A stretch of DNA of 64,000 bases from Prostheceraeus crozeri (taxonomy: Eukaryota; Platyhelminthes; Polycladida; Euryleptidae). Both the position numbers and the translations under genes were made by a program. Shown here piece by piece: positions 10,760-23,800 of this stretch (positions within the stretch are counted from its first letter, which is position 1; each line of letters starts with the position of its first letter). The notes below the pieces were generated by a model. The model had not been told where the DNA came from. It saw only the letters and a program-made list of their open reading frames with translations, and made no database searches. The stretch covers positions 124,001 through 188,000 of the forward strand of contig CAJQUW010007876.1 in the NCBI GenBank assembly GCA_907163375.1, in the 5' to 3' direction.

Positions 10760-13700
10760 TAGAGCCGCAGCTTCAGCTTGGCTATATAGGCTTGAAATAA
10801 GGTAAATTCGGTTGTCATTGGCTAGGGCTTCTCGAGCCGCGCAGATGGCTCTCGGTTCTGGCAATCGAATATGCAAACTGTAAGAAAGTATTTATATCAC
10901 CGCAATGATGTATTGGTTATTAATTCAAAGGTCACTTTTCGATCACATTGATTATTATGATATCTTTCGGCTAGAATGTGCTGGAGTAAAACTATCGATA
11001 TACCTGAATTTCTCTCAAACACGAGGACAAAAGATAATTTGTTGCCCTTTGTGGATTTAAGTTTTTATTAGAGCTCAAAATCGTGATAGGTTCTTTATTT
11101 ATATCATCAGTTCACTAAATCATAATGTAAATTTTGAAATCTCAGCAAATATCTTATCGTCGCATTTTTCTTTTGCAAAAACTTGTGTTTCATTTTGCAG
11201 ATTCAGCCTTGTATACTCATCTTATTTGATAAAATATTTTGTAATTTGAAGATGAACAAGACTTTAATTTTTCTCTTTTGCAATCGGATGCTAATTTGTC
11301 TCTAAATTTCTTTATGTACACGTCCTATTCACTTGGAAATGTCAAGAAAGCTTGTTTTACGCAGTGATTTCTTTTTCAGGGGTACGTGTGCACATTTTAC
11401 ATTTTTCTTTAGAATGAAACTACTTTCTACGTACAGTATATGATAATGATTTTTGGATGAAATTTCAGTGCGTAGTATATAAGCTTTGAACTCCTTCACT
11501 TTATTTGTCCTTCATAGGCATGTCGCTAAAAATATCTTATTCCACGATGAAATGCAATTAGTATAGTAGAAATATTTCAAATGAAAGGAAGACATTGTTC
11601 ACATGGTTACCTTTGAGTAATCAACACCTCCTTACTAATTATATTTCAGCATCAAAACTAATAGCATCGGGTACAAATGAAATCGATCTTTAGTTGAATT
11701 GAAACAAGTCAGAATTTCAGTCATAAATGTGAAGCAAGTCTATCGCACCTTTATCACTAAAATCATCTGTGTTTTTCTCTGTTAATATTTAGCCTCAGGT
11801 GCAAAAAATTGGATAACCATTACGGAGATAAAGACACGCAGACAACGACAAATGCTAACATCGTGTAGGTGTCTGACGATAACATCTCTCACAATTTTAC
11901 AATGATGGAGTGGTTTGTAAGAATGATAGCATTTAAAGGACAAGTCTTGTTTCTTCTACCTTTGATAATTGTGAAATTTAGTCAACATGAAGAACGAATG
12001 AGCAACAGTTTAGGGAAGGTGCTGTTTTCATGTTTGTCCAGCAAACAGATTCTTGTTAGAAGGATGAACTATTTACATATAACATAATTTGCTGATGTTC
12101 GTTCCTTCCTTATTTATATCTTATAATTTTCTAGTTCCCTCTTAGTACAATGGTTGATATCGCGTGTGCAATCCGTCTATCGAAAATTGCTTTTGATAAA
12201 TATGAACAGTGACGTATTCATGGAGTTAATGAATAAAAGGCAGTCGCAGAAAAATTCGCTTATCAAGTCCTTATCTCTCATTTGGGCCTACGGCACCATA
12301 AAAAACTTTCCTATTGCTTCGTTATGTTTAAGCATATTACAGAAAAAGTACTTAGCGATGAATGCTGTATGACATTTGAGTATAAACTCCATCATTCGTG
12401 TAGTAAAAAATTGAAATATTGATGAATTATAGTCATTATTCACTATCAATTAATTAGTTGATAATGTGAAACTTTATGTTTCCAATGACTGAACTTTCAA
12501 TCACGATTTTTACAGCACTTTTGCGAATTTTCATTATGGCATATTAAGAGGCTTCACTATCCAAAATCACCATTGCATTCCGTGCATTGATAATTTACAG
12601 TATCGCGAAAGTCATTCTACCAGCATATATTCATGTTTTTTGTGGTTCCTAGACCGAAACTAGAATTTACTGGAGTGAATCGAGGCTCACATGGAAGGAT
12701 GCGATTAGAAGCTTTGTTAAGAGCGTGTGTGGGGAGCTCCGTGTAGCAACAATCTTCTATTGTACTTGTTTCGATGTCTATAGCTAGGAGAGCTAGCCCA
12801 CCACCAAGTCTATTATATTATTTGACTGATGAGTTTATCAAAGGGATACAAATGAAATAACATGAGCGGTGGTCCGAGTTTCGACTGGAACCTGAACGTC
12901 AACAGATTGAGTCAGAATGTGTTTGAATTGGACCGGATCCTGAATAGCGGTCCTGTATAAAATTCCGAAATAATCTCATGTCTGATGGGCTCGAAATTCC
13001 AAATTAAAGTACATTTAAGAAGTCACCTGACCAAAGTTTCCGAATGAATGCAATCCGGGTCTGAGATTCTGAATAAGTAAGGGGTCGGATAAATAAAAAG
13101 TCCGAGTTTCAAGAGTGCTTTGACGCCCCAGACTCGATTTTCTGCGATCTGGGTCCAGAACTAGGACGCCCCACACTAGCCTGCGAACTGCCTTATTAAT
13201 GAGCAACCACTGTTATTGATAAGTTTGTAAGCGGTGCAAAATTTCCCATGTGAACGACGATCATCATTTAAAATTACTAGGTCTTCTTTCTTTTTTGTGG
13301 AAGACGAAACATGTTACATTTACATCTTCTTTTCATAGCGTATTATAACGTAATTGAAACTGATTTTTGAAATATTTTACTTCACACCAAACCCCATACC
13401 AGAGGTTGTGCCAATAATCTGTGCCAAATTATACCAAAATTCCTTCCTCTCACAAAGACATTGCGTAACAACTTTTTTAATCGTAATTTTCCTTTTTGGA
13501 ACTTGTTGCCTAATAAATGCGTTTGTGCATCATCTTTCCAGCGTTTTAAAGCAATATTGAAATCGGAGAGTTTTCTTAGTCATGCTTGATAAATGCGCTC
13601 TTTTTTTCTTTATGCAATCCTGTAAGCACCCCCAAGGCCATGGAGCGTGTTTCCTGTAATATCGATGTCAATTTTTCAAGAATGGATTGCCTATCTTATC

Positions 13701-13819
13701 TTATATGAAAACATAAAGCTAGCGAACTATACATGAACTGTATAGTGCGGACAGAAACATGCATAAAGATGAATTGTACAAAGACTTTGTCTAAGTTGAG
13801 GTTTCAATATTACTTACCC
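10760..13819. other. Region downstream of the MAB-21-like gene
   Basis: I see no coding exon or structured repeat. The stretch next to 13820 must contain the 3' UTR of the MAB-21-like gene, but I could not place a polyadenylation site. Around 12860-13160 there are several loose copies of a CCGAGTTTC / GGTCTGAGATTC theme that may be an old repeat. Confidence 0.4.
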
Positions 13820-14431
13820 TCATAGTTTCTCTAAAGATTTGGGATTGGTAATGAGGTCTCGTAACAGTGTCCACGTCTTCTTGGCCGCTAAATCGAGGGC
13901 GTGACTGCTCCGTCCCCTGAAGAGGTCCATATGTGGAAGGAAATAATGCGGACATCTTCTATTTTGGAGGCAGGATATGAGTTGTAGAAGAATGCCGTTG
14001 ATTCGATCTGCAAGACATAATTCGTCCCACTCGCTTTCTCGGGGATGTTTTTCACACTCGTAAAGAAGAAGTGTTCGCAGATGAATGGCTTGGACTGGCT
14101 TCTCGATGACTTCATCAAGGTGTCGATCGACAAGGCATTTCAGAATGCTCAAACATCTTCTACGGCATCCACCGTACAACAAGCGTTCTTGAGCGTCCCA
14201 GAAGTCAAGGACCCAAGCATCGCCTTCCGCTGAGGACTGCTTTTCGCGCATGTAGACAGACTCTTGGCTGAGAAGATTGAATCCATCGCCCTTTACTTCC
14301 GCCACGAGACTTGGTGCAGGCCATGGCAGACTCGGGACAGGCCAATGTGAAGCAGTGCGTGGCCAAATCCCACCACACCGAAATGCAAGCGTAATTTGTA
14401 CGAGGAAACGTTCTCGGACGCGAACACGTAC
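13820..14431 (-). CDS. MAB-21-like protein, terminal coding exon
   Basis: This exon encodes the C-terminal half (203 residues plus stop) of a MAB-21-like protein, a family with a cGAS-like nucleotidyltransferase fold that acts in eye, neural and body-wall development. It carries the helical part of the fold: GIWPRTASHWPVP, VAEVKGDGFNLLS, the KQSSAEGDAWVL block, ECEKHPRESEWDELCL, NGILLQLISCLQNRRCPHY and the hallmark end TNPKSLEKL followed by TGA at 13820-13822. On the minus strand it begins directly after a CTCTTTCCAG acceptor; coding starts with GTA in phase 0 and reads V-R-V-R-V-R-E-R-F-L-V-Q. The open frame continues upstream into the intron, but that part has no similarity to the family. 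It pairs with the exon ending at 20193. Identification is very secure. Confidence 0.95.
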   Translation of the reverse strand, partial: VRVRVRERFLVQITLAFRCGGIWPRTASHWPVPSLPWPAPSLVAEVKGDGFNLLSQESVYMREKQSSAEGDAWVLDFWDAQERLLYGGCRRRCLSILKCLVDRHLDEVIEKPVQAIHLRTLLLYECEKHPRESEWDELCLADRINGILLQLISCLQNRRCPHYFLPHMDLFRGRSSHALDLAAKKTWTLLRDLITNPKSLEKL

Positions 14432-14631
14432 CTGGAAAGAGCGAACTTTGTCATTGCCAAGTACTTGTGATCTGCAGCGCATTTTTCCATGTTATACACC
14501 CCTATATAGACTGATACGCATAATATACATCATAAAATTTGACTCAAAAATGGATGAAAATGGATATTAGAGCATCATATTTTTACGAATTTTTGAGGAA
14601 GCTTGACACAAAGCTCCAAACTTATATTCTA

Positions 14632-14881
14632 CACTGTAAATCGTTAGATACGAAAATTATACATAAATTACTACCAAATTCACATACTATTTGAAAGTAA
14701 CAATTGCAGAGAGTTGATATGTATTTCATACGAATATTGACTTCCTTTCGTACATTTTCGTACATGTTTGGTATGTAACGATACGAACAGCTCCTTCTGT
14801 GTTTGGTATATTAAAAGCAACATATCGCAAGTTTTTTTATTTGCATCCTTCGTATGCATTTGGTAGTGAGGACTTACAGTG
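14632..14881. mobile_element. MITE family 2 (CACTGTAA ends)
   Basis: This is a 250-bp element with ends CACTGTAAATCG and ACTTACAGTG and TA on both flanks. Its interior is rich in GTACATTTTCGTAC-like palindromes and differs from MITE family 1, though the terminal octamer is shared. It is non-coding and lies in the MAB-21-like intron. Confidence 0.7.
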
Positions 14882-15176
14882 TAGTTATTCACATGAAGTT
14901 GCTGAGCAATCAAACACTAGTAAATTACATACCTGCTATCATAGTCCGTGAATGACGTAGCAAACATATTTATTCCACATACGTTCCACCGTACATTCCA
15001 CATATCTTTCGAAAAGGTTTTCTAAATAAGCCTACCCTAAAATCAACGCGAAATTCTGTGTGCATACGCTCTTGAAAATTTTGGCTTTTTGTGGCTTTTC
15101 TAGAAGCCTTTGGTTTTATGGAACTATCCTTCAAGTTCAAGTTTTATATTTGCTCTCTACAAATGATGTATGTGAC

Positions 15177-15840
15177 AAGAGTTGTTTCAGATGCGGTTGT
15201 AAATGTAATAGTTTTACTTTAATCCTTTTCGGGAAAACTTAGAGATTTTAATCAATTAAGTTAATTTTCTCATGCTTTTTCCCTTCGATTTTTGAAAAAA
15301 GGGGTTTTCGATGCAAATTTTGTTTTCTCCTAGATAATAGGTTTGTGATTTTTTTGCGATTGCATAAATATCATAACAGAGTGGAATATGAACTAATGTG
15401 TCCATAAGTGTACATAAGTGTATGATGTAATTTCTAATCATGTTCATTATCACAACGTAGCACCAGTAACACACATGCTTTATAGTGTAGAGAAGCGTTT
15501 GAGGTTATTGTGCTTGGTTTGTAGATGGCCAATCATAGAGAAACGTATGCAGCTGCGGTGATTAAATTGTTGAAGAGGTGATCATATTCCGCTTGAGAAT
15601 ACTTTTACAAATGTTTAAGAAACATGCTTTCTAGACCTGTTTATCTGCATGTATAAAACACATGTATTTGACGTATTACCTGCGATTAGTACGAGCGTAT
15701 ATAAGTAGAAAGGTATTAATATAAGCTGCGAAGGGAAAAAAGCATGAGAAAATTAACTTAATTGATTAAAATCTCTAAGTTTTCCCGAAAAGGATTAAAG
15801 TAAAACTATTCTATTTACAATCGCATCTGAAACAACTCTT
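15177..15840. repeat. Foldback with near-perfect 111-bp arms
   Basis: The left arm 15177-15287 and right arm 15729-15840 are inverted copies; for example AAGAGTTGTTTCAGATGCGG pairs with the sequence ending at 15840, and GAGATTTTAATCAATTAAG is present inverted. The spacer is about 440 bp. An AAATGATG octamer occurs just outside on both sides (15161-15168 and 15844-15851), which could be remnants of a target duplication, although the inner boundaries do not match perfectly. Confidence 0.8.
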
Positions 15841-16636
15841 TCGAAATGATGCAAGAACATAATAAGTATGATTACGCAAGCTTGTATGTTAAAAATGCGA
15901 ACATATAAAACCAAAATGTAAGACTGATAATAAAAGAGCAATAATTTCGAAGAAAGAAGAATGAAAGACATGAAATTGAAAAAACATCCGATCAAAATAG
16001 CGAGGTTGTATGACTTGTCATCCAGAATCCAATTGAACGTTCCTAAATTATGGCTTCCAAGAGACGAAATTAAGAGAAGTGTAATTAGAAATTCCAAATC
16101 TGGTTTTTTCAAAGAATTTTGCTTCTTTGAAAATCCATCATATTTTAAGAGTGAGCTATTCATGATTTTTTGTTCATCATGAATTCCTATTGGTTAGGGA
16201 ATCTCATAAAGCTGTGGGTATTTGCAATAGATAATAATTCAGACATAGATAGTCACTTATCTCACAATAGCAACGTTGATGAATGGTCAGAGTGTTGCGC
16301 TTCCTTGTTTTTAGTGTACATTTAAAGTTTGAAGATCATATGCAGCAAATCAGAAGTGAGAAAGATTTGGAAACCAACAATAAGATTTATATATACTTGC
16401 AAGTCACGAAAAGTTAACTGAGTTAATTTTTTAAAAACAAAAATTCAAAAGTTTGTTCCTCGGTCATATTGATTTTAATTTTACATTTTTTAATGTCTAT
16501 TGATCATATTGATTACATGGATGAAGTAAATGTGCTCACTAGTTTTGTTGTTGCTTTGTTATGGGAAAAGTCAGGTTAGTGCACTTCGAATGAACAATAA
16601 TATACAATAAAAAGTTAATATATGCTTAATAAGTGT

Positions 16637-16652
16637 AGCCCTGAAAAGGGCT
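16637..16652 (-). promoter_or_regulatory. Histone-type mRNA 3' stem-loop (isolated)
   Basis: On the minus strand the sequence is AGCCCTTTTCAGGGCT: a perfect 6-bp stem with a TTTC loop. It matches the metazoan replication-dependent histone 3'-end consensus at 14 of 16 positions, and the two differing positions form a compensated outer A-T pair. The flanks (TTTCAAC before, ACACTT after) are also plausible. I find no histone coding sequence next to it. It may be a relic of a histone gene or a tail captured by a repeat. Confidence 0.55.
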
Positions 16653-17939
16653 GTTGAAAGCGTTCACGCCGGTCATCGGGTAATATAAAAGAAAGAAATA
16701 ATACTTAGATGGCGTACCGAACAATAAAACATATTTACAATCTTTATACAAGACATACCAGAAAAGAATAAACATAGAAGGGGTTCATCAGCAAAATGAC
16801 CAGCTAGGTCGCGTTTCGGGTCCTTTAACATTTTGTACGCTCAAACCCTAGCTGGCGGACCCCCGCCAAAAAGGCGGACCCCACACATGACTTAACAATG
16901 ATAACACTCTTAAATGAAGGCACACAAAATAAAAAATTCTCTGGCTGACTGCAAACCAAATTTAAACAAAACTAAAAAATGCTTTTTCAACAGTCTCTCC
17001 ATACATTTGATTAACTTGCAGGCTTCATATCCGCGTTTCACAAAAACTTTAAACGTGCTTTTAGCTTTAACAATGGCATACGGCAGATGAGAACATATCC
17101 TAAGGTAACGAAGAACTTGATGGCAAAGACATTCGCACATAGAGGAAGAAGACTGTCGGGAAAAGTGAAAAAAAAATAACAAAAACAAAAATTGCTCAAC
17201 CTCAATGAAAAACTGATGTATGTAAACCATCACTACAAATATTAAGCTTGACATCGAGATATTCTGAGGTGTTATCCGTCCCATTTCTCTCAGCCTTCAA
17301 ATCCGCGGGATAAATCTTAGTCACCAAGGTGTCAAAATGTTTATAATTGAAAAGACATATATCATCGATGTAACGTGTGGTGCAAGACATCAATCTAGCT
17401 AATCCGAATTCTAACTTTTCACAAAAACGAATTCACAACAAAAACAAATCAGCTAACATAGGGCTGCAATTTCCCCCCATAGGAATGCCCCTAACCTGCT
17501 GAATGCCAAGCCACCAAAAACAGAAAACTTCCGAATAACAAACAATTGCGGACTTCAACATGTCCAAACTAAAACAGTGATAACCTTTGTACGTTTTACC
17601 AGCGAAAAAAGTTTTATTAAAACCAACACAAAGAAATTTTCTCGACGTGGAGTTAAAAACTAGCTCCAGCAAGCTTAACAAATGTGCACATATGTCTTCA
17701 TGATTGAGGTTAGTGTACAATGTAGAAAAATCGAATACTTGAATTGAAAAGACATTATTTTTATTATTTGCAACGTTCAAAAATTCTTCAGTAGACTTAA
17801 TGCTCCAAAAACATCGGAAGCCACTATTCTTCTGTATTGCTTCACAATAAAGTTTAAAAAAGTCTCTTATTAAGGTGTGTCTATTATGTCTATTATGTGT
17901 CTTATTTATTGTGTCTTTCGACAGTGAATTGTGACACAT
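16640..17939 (-). pseudogene. Penelope-like element reverse transcriptase fossil
   Basis: The minus-strand sequence encodes the characteristic Penelope-like RT: VFDFSTLYTNLNHEDI, RGIPMGGNCSPMLADLFL (17433-17939), then TTRYIDDICLFN and IYPADLKAERN with EYLDVKL (17202-17393), and a C-terminal thumb-like region with HQVLRYLRICSHLPYA and FVKRGYEA (16910-17130). I see no GIY-YIG endonuclease after it. The element is fragmented, with several breaks, and sits antisense-free (same strand) in the MAB-21-like intron. A structured tail region follows at 16750-16880. Confidence 0.85.
16803..16858. repeat. Stem-bounded motif with CGCGTTTCG core, copy 1
   Basis: The inverted ends CCAGCTAGG and CCTAGCTGG enclose TCGCGTTTCGG and ACGCTCAAACCC. 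A related motif with different but still complementary ends lies at 63863-63921. On the minus strand the order is stem, TGAG, spacer, CGAAAC, GCG, stem, which resembles hammerhead ribozymes known from Penelope-like elements, but the first half of the conserved core is not matched. Confidence 0.4.
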
Positions 17940-20192
17940 TCAAATTTTGTTATGCTTGGATGTTTAATCTATATTGACACAATTATATTTAACATAGAAA
18001 TTTACTGCAATGTAGTTTTTCTATAGAGCTAACATGAAGATTAAATGAAGTTTTGTTGAGAATGAAAATACTTTATCAAAATGAACTCTTTCTAATAGGA
18101 TTTCTTCTAAACAAGATGTGTTTAAAAGATAGAGGCAGTATGTTAAAAAAATGAGGCATATCGAATAAGCCTAACATAACAGACTTTTCCATTCAAACAT
18201 GCTTGCATTCTTATTTTGTTCTATAGCTGTCAAGTTGGAGCACATAATCATTGTTTGACAACAGCTTGATAATTCTATGACCTCTTAAAGGTCGGATTCA
18301 CACCTCATTGATGAATTACATGGTCATTTTATACGATTATGGTCATTTTATACATGCGATTTACACATGTATCTAAATACTTCGATTGCGTGGATCAATT
18401 TACAGAGATGTAAAGAGATTATTTTCCATTATTTTTCTATCATGTCGGACTGGAAAGTACAGTAAAAATGATCAAAAACAAATTAATTCTGATGATATTC
18501 TTTTGTTTTCAAAAACGTGGCAGGAAGCCCCATGAGATGATTTTCTAATTTCTGATTTCTGAAACTGAAATAATCGGAAAAGCTTATAAATGTCTGACTT
18601 AACTTTTAACTGAATTTCGGCAGAGCGTTTTTAGATTCGTTTCCGAAAGTGATGAAAATCTATAGGATTTCATCTTGCTAAATTATCTGTTGTTATTGAG
18701 CCTCGCATTAGTTTTTCAGCAGCCACGAATCAGTGTCTAATAAATTAGAATGTTTTTCAGCGTTTTGAGTACTCAGAGAACGACTCACGCTATGTTCATT
18801 ACTAAGAAAACTCAAAATACATAAACGCGTAGCAGTACGTGCATACTTGTTTTTTTTGCGAAAAGTTGTCTGTTTGTCCCTTTCTATGTGATTTGATGTC
18901 GCTCGCTTACTGTTTGATTTGAGCTTTCAGTCACGCACGACAAATGCTCAAATTCCAGCATTCGATCAAACATCATAGTTTTATAAATTTATAAATCATT
19001 TTTCTTGTAATTGATTATACGAAGATGCTAATAGAAAAGATCCTAATACTGACTTCTTTAATGCATGCAGTTAACCTTTATCACCTAAGCATCCGTAAAC
19101 GAATCGGCGATCCACTTTTGTTTAAAATTAGTCATCATTTGAAATTTGATCATTCGAAAATCTTCATTGAATTGCTGAGGGAGGCATCCTCACCCAAAAT
19201 GTATTGAAAACAAAGGTATGAATGGTTGTGCCGAACACTGCTGATGTTAAAGATAGATCAAATTTAGTATAGATATCTAGCAAATTAGTAATCAGTAAAC
19301 AATGAATTTTCAAGTAAAAAGATCTTGTGAAAAGGACTCCATGGTATTCGATCGCATACTGTTTGGATATTTGTTTTTATTCTAAAGGCCTGGACACATG
19401 ATGCATCGTTTTCGTAAGATTCTATTGCAAATAATAATGAACATTTTGAAAATCATGAACATCGCACACTTTAAAAGTTATTATTTTCTGTTATTGTTTG
19501 AAATGACAGAATTCTTTCGGCGTCAAACCATGCTTGATTGACGATCACATCACACGGCATGTCCTCCTTTATAAAAAGCCCATTAAGTTAAAGATTTCAA
19601 CACATAATTAACTTGCAAATACTTTTTATTTCTTTATACTATCATTTACTAAATATACTTGTGAAACTTTACATACATGCAATCTGCCAGACATAAATGA
19701 TTATTCAGGAGAAGAAAATGTTGTGTGTTTAAAATACAATATACCGTGCTAATGCATAAAAGAAATGATATTGCTTAGTAAAAACACGTGCATTGTTTGT
19801 ACTTTGTACATCGCACAATCCATAGGCCCCATTAATATGAATGTTCTAAAAATACAGCCGTTCTCTGATTATTTTCCTGATTACAATGAAATGAATCAGA
19901 ATTTAATCAACTACAGCAGAATACATAAATTCGAATATATTAGTGTGCTAGGCATACGCATGTCATAAGATCGACCAAAAAGTTCTGTGGAATCTATAGA
20001 AGTTATAGAAGTCGTATTTTGTATTTTAGATATTCTATAGAAAATACCGACGACTTTGTTGATGACAAGTAAAAGAAAGAAGAGAAGCAGCAGCTCTAGA
20101 TAAATTAACAAAGGAAAAATAGATGGATAATTTCATGCGTGTAATTCCCTTATAAATGATAAAAAGTATCCATCACCCCATTTCCAACGCAC

Positions 20193-20735
20193 CTCACTTG
20201 TATCCGACGTCAGTTTCACGATATCTCTGTAGCTGCTCTTGTCCACCGCTTGCGCCACCAGGGTCTGGAACCTGGATCGAATTTTTCTCGCTGATAGATA
20301 TCCAGAGGCAGTGATGAACTCGACCCACAATGACATAGATCGCTTTCGACCGTCGCTGAGCTTGAGAACCGCACATCCTGGCACCCCTCCGTCATCCACG
20401 AAGTTGAAGACGCCCATTTGGTTAAGATAAATGGTTACTTCGAAGTCTGTGGGAGAATGTACACGTAGGCCTTCGTAATGTCCATTAGCCTCACTCAAAG
20501 TGCTGATGAATCTCGGCTCCTGACTTTCAACTTCTTTTAGGATATCTTGCACAATCTTCGTCACTTCCCGAATGGACTTAGCGATCCCAAGATTTCGCGT
20601 TTGAACACGCTCATGATAGTAACAGTTCAGGTAATAGCAGGATTTTGACTGATGGGAGAGCACGGGCTCGCCAGAATTGGCCTTGACGGATGAAAGATAT
20701 GATGCCACCGCGGCATTTGTATCCGCGTACATCAT
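20193..20735 (-). CDS. MAB-21-like protein, first recognised coding exon
   Basis: This exon encodes the N-terminal half of the same MAB-21-like protein. It contains YYLNCYYHERVQTRN, IAKSIREVTKIVQDILKEVE, EPRFISTL, the nucleotidyltransferase strand PTDFEVTIYLNQMGVFNFVD with acidic residues at the metal-binding positions, and the nearly invariant block SMSLWVEFITASGYLSARK. The last codon GAG is followed by a GTGCGT donor, and the frame continues in phase 0 at 14431. I chose the double ATG at 20730-20735, giving about 384 residues in total against 359 in human MAB21L1/L2. The open frame runs back to another ATG at 20822, which would add 29 residues, and a GTGAGT within that extension suggests it may be UTR or alternatively spliced. 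Vertebrate paralogues are usually uninterrupted; here the coding region is split. Confidence 0.93.
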
Positions 20736-20822
20736 CGTGGAAGGATGAACAAATAATGGAGACTTTGCACTCACCTTCTCTTCAGACGCATCCTCTCTCT
20801 GGAAACACGTGTGAAAGCGCAT

Positions 20823-23800
20823 TCGATCGTCGGCTTTTCATTGGACAAGGAATTCTGGCAAATAGTTGGGGACGCGTGGGTTCACTGCGTTGTTGCTCTG
20901 ATGACAATGTTATGTCATTTTCATTCTATTCTTGTAATCTCATTAGTTATCTGATGACGCTATTTCGCATTCCATTTACAACTTGTCTGAGACCAAAGTC
21001 TGAAATGATCAAGTCATTTTCTTTTTTAGCAATCAGCATTTGATGATATACACCAATTCTCAGATTATCTTTGGCACTCTAGGAAAAGCGTTTATGGCCT
21101 ACAAGATAGAAGATATTTCAAAATTGTCATAATGCTGTTAAGTTTTCACGTAAATTAAAAGCTTTGAGAAGTTAACTTTTAAACCTACAGATGCATTCCA
21201 AAATATGATTGACTAATACGCAAAACATGTAAATGAATTTATACTTGGGCATGACCATCATAAAATAAGTCCTTCTGGATAATTACTGAATAAAGCTGGT
21301 GCTCATAGAAATTATGATTTTTAGGAAATATCTTTTTGTAGTAGCCATGCCCTCCTCCTCAGTCATTGTTTTCAGTATCATCGAAGATCATAAACTGTAA
21401 ATACTCAGTAGGCCAATCACCAAACATGCCATCCAGGTTTCTTTCGGGTCCACTTTACTTATCGCTAGATATCAGGTTTTGCACTCACCTCCTTGTCATA
21501 AAGGATTGTTGATTCAATTGTCTTTCTTTCCTCATCAATTGAAAATTAAACGATCCACTTTTACAGACATCTGTTCAACGCAAGGGAATATTTGTGGGCT
21601 TTTTTAAAATCATTATTCATTTCTTCCATTTATTTGGCAGAAAAGATATTGATCTTTTGCCATCCGCCTCATGCGCATGTCATTTTGTTCCAACAATTGG
21701 TCAATCTGGAATCATTTTGCTGTATTATTATTCACCTTCAATCTGATAATGATTTTGAATAATCTCTCGAAGTTTGCCTCACCTTCAAGATCAACCATAA
21801 AATTTGCCTGTCTCTAAAAATCTTTGCACTTCATGGCTTTTCATGATTTTTCAGAAGATTTGATGTCTCGATATTCGCCACGAAGAAATGACGAAAAATA
21901 TGCTTTAAACCAAGAAAATCTGATCAATCATTTTGGACAATTAACTGAAACTAATGGATTTTTCATTTTATTTGTGAGACTAAAGCGTATAAAGAGTCAT
22001 GATTAGAATTGCCATTTGTATTTATTTCGTTTCAACAAATGATCATGACACCTATTTCATTACGTTGCTCCATCATACATGCATTAGTAAAATGATGAAT
22101 TCATTCAAGTGTCACTTCATCCGCAGATTTCGAAGCAGGTAGGATATCTCACTTTTTGATAGAAACTGAGGTCGAGGTTTCCAAACCGCCTCGGCGGTCG
22201 GCTAAACAGCTGGTTGGCCGGCATATGTCAACTTTAGACTGATTTAATGTACAGTTTCGGCAGTTGAAACCCGTCTGTGGTCTAAGTCACTTTCTAATGA
22301 GAAGGATACATCAATCCCTTGATGTGCGGAAAACGTCAATTACAGGTTCCATAGCGCTGAAGCTTCAGCCACAGATGATAAAAGAACTAGGCCATATGAA
22401 ATTTTTGATCTTCTTTGAGACCTTCATTGTTGTGAAACTAAAATGCAGATTCTTTGTAAAGACAATACAAGGATAACTAAAAAATCACAAGCAACTCATA
22501 AAGGGCCTGTATTCACCTGCTTATATATGAATCCTATATCATTTAGCGGGAGAAAGTTTTCAGATTCTTTACAGGTAGATCCGACGAAAGTGAGTGTCAC
22601 TATCTGCATGTGTCCTATGGGATTTTTCTAACAAATAAATCTATTGGATTCCAATATATGATTATTCAACATCTCCCAATGGTTCTTTAATTTTGAAATA
22701 GCTATAAAAAATCAATTAACAACAATGAAATTAAATAAACAACGATGAAATTCCAAGTTTAATCCTCAAGATTATCTTTAAATTGAGAATTGCGCTTAGG
22801 TACAGTATATCATTTTGTTCGTTTGTATTTGTGTCTGTGCATTGTGGATATATTTACATGTAGGCCTACATTGCCGCTCTAGGCCAGTAGTCTAAACAAG
22901 TCTGGGTTTTCCGGGAGTTAAAAAATTCGAACAAGATTAAATATCGAAATATATATCCCTCTGATCTTAAGTTGAGAGATCTCTAAGACTTTTTCCTCAT
23001 TTTCGCAGCAGTCACATTTTTTATTTATGAAAATTTATCATCAGCATCATAAAATCCTTAACAAAAATGCATCACAAAACTGCTAACTTCGACTTCTTGA
23101 TTTGCGGAATTCTTTCAAGTGATTTATTGAATCTTACATTTTTATTTGACTGATTTTCTGTCAGTAGAGAATTCACCAACTTCACGAACTGTTAAAAACC
23201 TCAGGCTTTTGTTTCATTCAACATTGATTTTTGGAATTATTTCATTAAACTTAATTCTGATAATTCTCCTCCCACTGTCAACGTCTCCCAGTAGTAGAAG
23301 TGCTTTGCTGATTTCTACTGCTCATTTGCGGGTTGCTACCTGAGAACTTCTCTCGGTTCAATGTTTGAGAGCTGTCGCCAAAATCGCTCAACAAACATGA
23401 GCTTCCGTGCATTCAAATCTCTGCCCCGCGCTTTCTCTCTTTCCTGTTTAAATCGTTCGCTCTCTCCTCCACTCCTTTGTCACGCGAAGCCCCTCGCCAA
23501 GTGCTCGTGATTTCGCCATAGCGTGCAGCAGCCATCTGAGTGAACCAACGGTTAAGCAGCGCAGAAACAGTCGTTTTGAATTCCCGGCTTGAAGGTAGAC
23601 TAAGTTGAACTCGATGGGGAATTCTAGTTTGATTTATGAAGAGCATCTGACATGTTCAGAGGAAGAGGGGTTTTAGGTAAGTGGAAGCAGAATGTGGTGA
23701 CCGAATTTGTTCAATTATAAAGTCGCTTACCTTCTTCCAGAGCTCTTCCATTCTTTGCTTCCTAACACTACTCCACATTGATCCACAAAAAGGTATTTCA

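Larger units (their letters stand above)
14432..20192 (-). other. Intron of the MAB-21-like gene (5,761 bp)
   Basis: The donor reads GAG|GTGCGT on the minus strand (GT at 20191-20192), and the acceptor TTTCCAG ends at 14432. Joining is phase 0 and gives continuous alignment to MAB21L1/L2. The intron holds a MITE (14632-14881), a foldback (15177-15840), a Penelope-like RT fossil (about 16640-17939) and a histone-type stem-loop (16637-16652). The rest (about 17940-20192) shows nothing I can assign. Confidence 0.9.

Noticed and set aside
15769-16182. Open frames on both strands at 15.8-16.2 kb
   Set aside because: They overlap the right arm of a foldback and each other, and lack any motif.
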